Source: Oryzias latipes (lineage: Eukaryota > Chordata > Actinopteri > Beloniformes > Adrianichthyidae). From it: 64,000 nt of DNA. Location of the stretch: NCBI RefSeq assembly GCF_002234675.1, contig NC_019859.2, positions 4,867,240-4,931,239 of the forward strand, in the 5' to 3' direction. Every line of letters begins with the position of its first letter. The stretch's first letter is position 1. The position numbers and the translations under genes were made by a program. The notes below the pieces were generated by a model. It did no database searches. It was not told where the DNA came from and worked only from the letters and a program-made list of their open reading frames with translations. This document shows positions 59,881 through 64,000 of the stretch, in pieces.

Positions 59881-60470
59881 AAGAGATTAAAACCCGCTAT
59901 ACAATTAAAAAAGCCCTTAATCCCACTTTAAAACATTTAATTAAAATAAAGGTCTGTGTCCCATAAGACATTAATAAGCACTTGAAATTCTGGTTGACAT
60001 TCATGTAAGAACAGGAATGCAGACCCAATGTCTCCTGGTTCTTGTTAGACGTCTGGCAGCATCGTGCTGACCGACCCAAAACAGCGCTTCAGACCTTTTA
60101 TTGAAAGAAGACAGACTAACGTTTGTGCAGCCGACGCAAACGCACAGGGAGCTGTCCATCAGGTCTCATTTCAGATTTATTTAAAATGATAAAAAGCTCA
60201 AATTGCTGCTTTGATGTAAAGGATGAAGCTCGGATAGGAATCCATAAATCCTAACTCAACTTTTTGTATTGATACATCTGGAGTCAGACATTGCAATAAA
60301 TTCTTTATGTTTCAATTTTGCTGCCAAAAATGCATTTTTTCCCGGATTTTTTTGTTTAACCTGAAATAATTCAAGTAGTTTTAACTGTTTAGCTGCTCTT
60401 AGCACCAGCAGAGTGAGTTTATGTGACCATAAAGACAGTTTACTGATTACCTGAAGTAAGTATGAAACCT

Positions 60471-61060
60471 ACAGTGGTGGACAAAATTGTTGGTACCCCT
60501 CAGTTAAAGAAAGAAAGTCCACTATGCTCACTGAAATGACTTGAAACGTTCAAAAGTGACAATAAATTAAAATATATTGAAAATTAAATCATCAAAATCA
60601 GCTATTACTTTTGAGTTGTTGATTAACAGAATGATTTAAAAAACAAACTAATGAAATAGGGCTGGACAAAAATGATGGTACCCAGAACTTAATATTTTGT
60701 TGCACAACCTTTTGAGGCAATCACTGCAATTAAACTGTTTCTGTATTTGTCAATGAGCTTTCAGCACCTGTCCACAGGTATTTTGGCCCACTCCCCAAAA
60801 CAGAACTGAGTCTCCTCCATGTTTCACAGTAGGGACAGTGTTCTTTTCGTTGTATGCTTCATTTTTGAGTCTACCAACATAGAGCTGATGTGCCTTACCA
60901 AAAGGCTCCAGTTTTGTCTCATCTGTCCAAAGGACATTTTCCCAGAAGCTTTGTGGCTTGTCAACATGCATTTTTGCAAATTCAATTTTGTCCACCACTG
61001 TATATTTGACCAAGAATGGTTTTAGTCGTGGATTCATCTGGATGAGAAACTCCACATTGT
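60471..61060 (-). mobile_element. Tc1-like transposon, truncated
   Basis: The terminal repeat at 60471-60500 (TACAGTGGTGGACAAAATTG, then TTGGTACCCC) is a Tc1-type end. The transposase fragment lies inward on minus. The other terminus is not found, so the element lost its transposase-5' half. Confidence 0.8.
60750..61055 (-). pseudogene. Tc1 transposase C-terminal fragment
   Basis: About 100 residues with NPRLKPFLVK, KIEFAKMHVDKPQSFWENVL, WTDETKLEPFGK and NTVPTVKHGGDSVLFWG. These are hallmarks of the Tc1 DDE domain; WTDE carries its second catalytic Asp. The N-terminal helix-turn-helix region and the start are missing, and the end is degraded, so it is inactive. Confidence 0.85.
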
Positions 61061-61069
61061 CAGCATCAG

Positions 61070-62200
61070 CTCAGACTTGTATTCGAAGTGAGTTGGTGAA
61101 ATCTATTTTGGTTTTGTTTTGCCTTTTTAAAACATTAACTGACACAGGAAAACCACCTCCTTCAGTGAGGAGGGAGAAAAAAAAGGTATTTGAGATAAAA
61201 CAGACCCATCTTATGGTTTAGTTTTGTTGAAGCTAAAGTTTTTGTGCACTTAGGATGTTAGAGCAAATCCCAACCCCTACCCCTTTTTTTTCTTCCAAAG
61301 GAGACAAACTCAGGAGAAGAAATGAGGACAAGTGTGGCCTCAAAGCAAATGTGTCTCCACATTAGATGACTCTGTGGTTGATCCATCGCAGAAAAGGTGA
61401 GTGAAAAAAACAAAAATCGTCTTGATGTGTCATCATACAGACACATAACAGCTTTAGAATAAACCTGAAGTTTTGAATGCTTTTTAAAAAATGCCCCTCT
61501 ACCTACACCTTCATCTCATAATGAGCTGGCTTGCCTACTCGCCTCCGTTTGAAGGGGTGGGGGATTGCTTATCTCAAAGCCTTAGTCACAACTGCACTTA
61601 CAGGCAGACATGGGCTGTCTGTGGGCACAAATGGGCAGACCTGGCCAGCATGAGATATCAAGGTCATGGACCGCATGGTGAATCTGTGTAGCAATAATGT
61701 TTATTATTTTTTGGATGCTGTGGGCGACAAGTCGTACCCAGGATTTGCACAACACAAAAGGGTAAGTGAGGGGGAAGTAGGTAAGTAAGTAAACCTTTAG
61801 TTATAAAGAACTTTTCACAGAGAACAACTCAAAAAGTAGTGTAATAAGGATTTTTCATGTTTCAGCCCTTTGCATACTCCTTGGGTGCAGTCTGATTATT
61901 AGAATTTGGAAATTCGACAGAGTGTAGTTTGTGTGGACACCCTATGAGCGTCCTAAAGCCATTTGCACGCCCTGTGCATGCGGCATTCGCGTCATTCGGT
62001 CAGTAGGCAGTACTAGCCGAGTGCGGCCCGGGGGGGTTGACACGGCAGCGTCTCCCATATGTCATAAGTGCGTGCATTATCCTTACAGATACTTTATGAT
62101 ACACTTGGCACACGCACGACAATCATATGTGCCATTCACGACGACGTCCCTCGAGGTGGTCATACAAGCGCCAGGGAACTCCAAGACACACCTGTGCTCC
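61070..62200. other. Intergenic, no gene recognised
   Basis: Mixed composition with a more GC-rich stretch at 61930-62190 containing several CG dinucleotides. No coding motif recognised. Confidence 0.4.
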
Positions 62201-62202
62201 TT

Positions 62203-62717
62203 TTAAAGACCCACTCTGATTACAAAAATTGTGGTTTTAAACATGTCCTTGTGGCATTTTAATGATGCTGGAGAACTTGCACCAAGAAAATTTAGCTGAG
62301 TATTGCATTATAAAAATCAGAAACAGATGATAACAATGGCGCTGGAAAGTGGGCCACAGGCTCCTACTCCATTCAGATCCATCCACTTGTAGACGAACAG
62401 ATCACGTCTTTGTTTTCCTTGTTCAAGCTGCCCCCCCCGGCTCAAAACAGTACGGCTGGATAGCCTCAACATTGCTTGCTGTTTTTGTTGCACCTTTAAT
62501 GTTAGGTTGGGGGTGTGAGTGGCTGTAAGCTAGCGGGAGAGAGTGTAAACAGATAGCTCTAGGTCAGATGTGGGCGGGACTCTTGCTGCTCTGCAGCAAC
62601 TATTCCCTGGAAAACGACACAGATTTTTTTACTTTGGCTAAAAACGGCACAACTTTAAGGAAACGACACCTGGAAATGCTTTAAAACCGATCAAAAGAGG
62701 ATGGGAATGGTACTTTA
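62203..62717 (-). mobile_element. MITE family B copy (minus), full length
   Basis: Left TTAAAGACCCACTCTGATTA, right ATGGGAATGGTACTTTA. Reverse-order landmarks: CTCCTACTCCATTCAGATCC, GTACGGCTGGATAGCC, TAATGTTAGGTTGGGGG, GGCTGTAAGCTAGCGGG and GGCTAAAAACGGCACAAC. 515 bp. Confidence 0.88.
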
Positions 62718-62871
62718 GGATGTGGCTGCTGCCATCTGTAAACCTTCACGGGACTGGACGACCCAAAAATCTGCAGTACCCGTACAGGTCAACCACCAAT
62801 ATTAGGTGCATTTGACGCTTTAATGACTGTGATTCTGCAGGAATAGAATGGAATAGAATAGACTAGCATGG

Positions 62872-62960
62872 AATATCTTTATTTATATAGCACTTTTCCC
62901 AGAAACAATTACATAGTGATTTACAAATGGAGCATAAATTAAAATAAAAAAACTGAGAGG
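62872..62960. repeat. Retroposon tail-like fragment
   Basis: ATCTTTATTTATATAGCACT and ATAGTGATTTACAAATGG resemble the tails at 1050 and 24245. An imperfect GGAATAGAAT repeat precedes it. Confidence 0.45.
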
Positions 62961-63517
62961 TAATAAAATAAAAAAATAATACTAAGAAAAAACACAGTAA
63001 AAGGACTAAAATAAACTAAAATAAAACTGGATAAAAACGTCTTGACCTGAAATTTAAGGAGAGCTGAGCTGTGTATTTTTTCAAAATTATGTAATTATAA
63101 GTGTGATTATACGGTGCTTTAACTTTATGATGCAGAAGTCAAGAATCCTGCACTTTTCCGATTCCACACACTGATCAGATCCACAGATCACAGAGTTTGA
63201 GCTATGAGCTCCAGTGTGTCAACCATCTGTCCTCTCGCATCTCTTTTTGAAATCAAACATTTTTAATCCTCCAACATAAAAATGGTGCAAAAACCAACGC
63301 GGCTCGTTTGTGGACTTTGTGGACGTGACAGAGCTCAGAGTGAAGGACTTCTGGCTGGAGTCCTCCCACCCACTTTAGCTGAGCACGTAAACATGGCTCA
63401 GCGGAAAATCACACTTAAATACAGCCTCCATGCTGCGGAACCACAGGACAAGAATGTTTTCAACAACACGCTGCAGCCTCGCTCAGAGATCACATTTCCC
63501 TCCATCACTGTCAGCAA

Positions 63518-63540
63518 TGACTCAGCGCAGAGATGAGTCA
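63518..63540. promoter_or_regulatory. Paired AP-1 / ARE-like sites
   Basis: TGACTCAGC (63518-63526) and TGAGTCA (63534-63540) lie within 23 bp. The first also fits the antioxidant-response core. Surrounding sequence is repeat-free and moderately GC-rich. Confidence 0.3.
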
Positions 63541-63544
63541 CTGC

Positions 63545-64000
63545 ATCCTCCGAGTTGCACAAACTCACGCCCCCCATCGTCGTTTTTGATTTTTTGATTT
63601 TTTGATTTCATCTTACTGGAAGCAGGTTCCCCTTTTCAGTCAGAAAAATATTTTTGTTTCCCTCCCTGGTTTGCTGCACCAGACGCCCGGCTAGGAGCTA
63701 TGTGCCCTTGTGAGCGTCCGTGTCTGCGTGTTTGTAGTTAATTAAAGTTGGGAGGAGATCTCTGGAGGAGAGCGAGCTGCCAACGGCTGTTGGACTGAGC
63801 AAACAGACAGTGTGCTGACAGTGCACGCTCACAGACAGTGTGTGTGTGTGTGTGCATTCAGACGTGCACGGCAACCTTTCTGCAAAGCTTGGTGTGACTG
63901 TTTTATGATTTACTGGACAACTGTTGAAAGCAGACTATAAAAAAGCCTAAAGCTGAAGGCGTTGTCCTTATAAAGCTTCTGGAAATCCTCCATCTCAAAA
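63545..64000. other. Intergenic to window end, no gene recognised
   Basis: Contains a short TTTTTGATT repeat (63585-63608) and a (GT)n at about 63838-63854. No coding support. Confidence 0.45.

Noticed and set aside
1..64000. tRNA, rRNA or known microRNA genes
   Set aside because: No cloverleaf A/B boxes, rRNA blocks or familiar microRNA seeds in hairpins were noticed; a tRNAscan or Infernal run would be decisive.

Overview
The window is vertebrate nuclear DNA, most likely from a teleost fish. Genes are split by GT-AG introns. Conserved proteins are clearly vertebrate orthologues. The long AT-rich spacers are full of fish-type transposon debris (hAT, TTAA-flanked MITEs, Tc1, L1/Tx1 and L2-like tails). 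The species cannot be fixed from the sequence alone.

All confidently called genes lie in the first 17.2 kb. (1) 157-608, minus: first coding exon of diacylglycerol kinase epsilon (dgke); the rest lies off the left edge. (2) 2595-5557, plus, head-to-head with dgke: a three-exon gene for a 90-residue secreted orphan protein, recognised as the human C17orf67 orthologue. (3) 7287-8911, minus: complete five-exon cbx8. (4) 13710-17125, minus: complete five-exon cbx4. cbx8 and cbx4 are Polycomb (PRC1) chromodomain paralogues in tandem with identical sizes for coding exons 1-4 (69, 44, 66 and 67 nt). dgke/C17orf67 and CBX8/CBX4 are separate neighbourhoods on human 17q but adjoin here.

From about 17.4 kb to 64 kb, upstream of cbx4, I see no convincing host protein-coding gene. 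The space holds repeats: an 11-copy ~0.4-0.55 kb MITE family; a 4-copy TTAA-flanked ~212 bp piggyBac-like MITE; a terminal-inverted-repeat family that hosts nested MITEs; a 1.85 kb hAT element with a perfect 8 bp target duplication and a transposase N-terminal remnant; an unclassified repeat family concentrated at 27.8-40 kb; a Tc1 transposase fragment; an L1/Tx1-type ORF2 fragment; retroposon 3' tails; and a long (TA)n tract. Between them are a few candidate regulatory patches: a CpG-rich cluster of three CACGTG E-boxes at 22.2-22.3 kb, a repeat-free stretch at 35.5-36.0 kb, and an AP-1/ARE doublet at 63.5 kb.

The most unusual observations are an eight-copy 21 bp minisatellite that repeats the dgke exon-1 splice donor, the compact conserved secreted peptide gene beside it, a cbx4 that seems to lack one SUMO-interacting motif core, and promoter-like CpG patches with a 51-codon ORF between cbx8 and cbx4. 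I found no clearly new multi-gene system.
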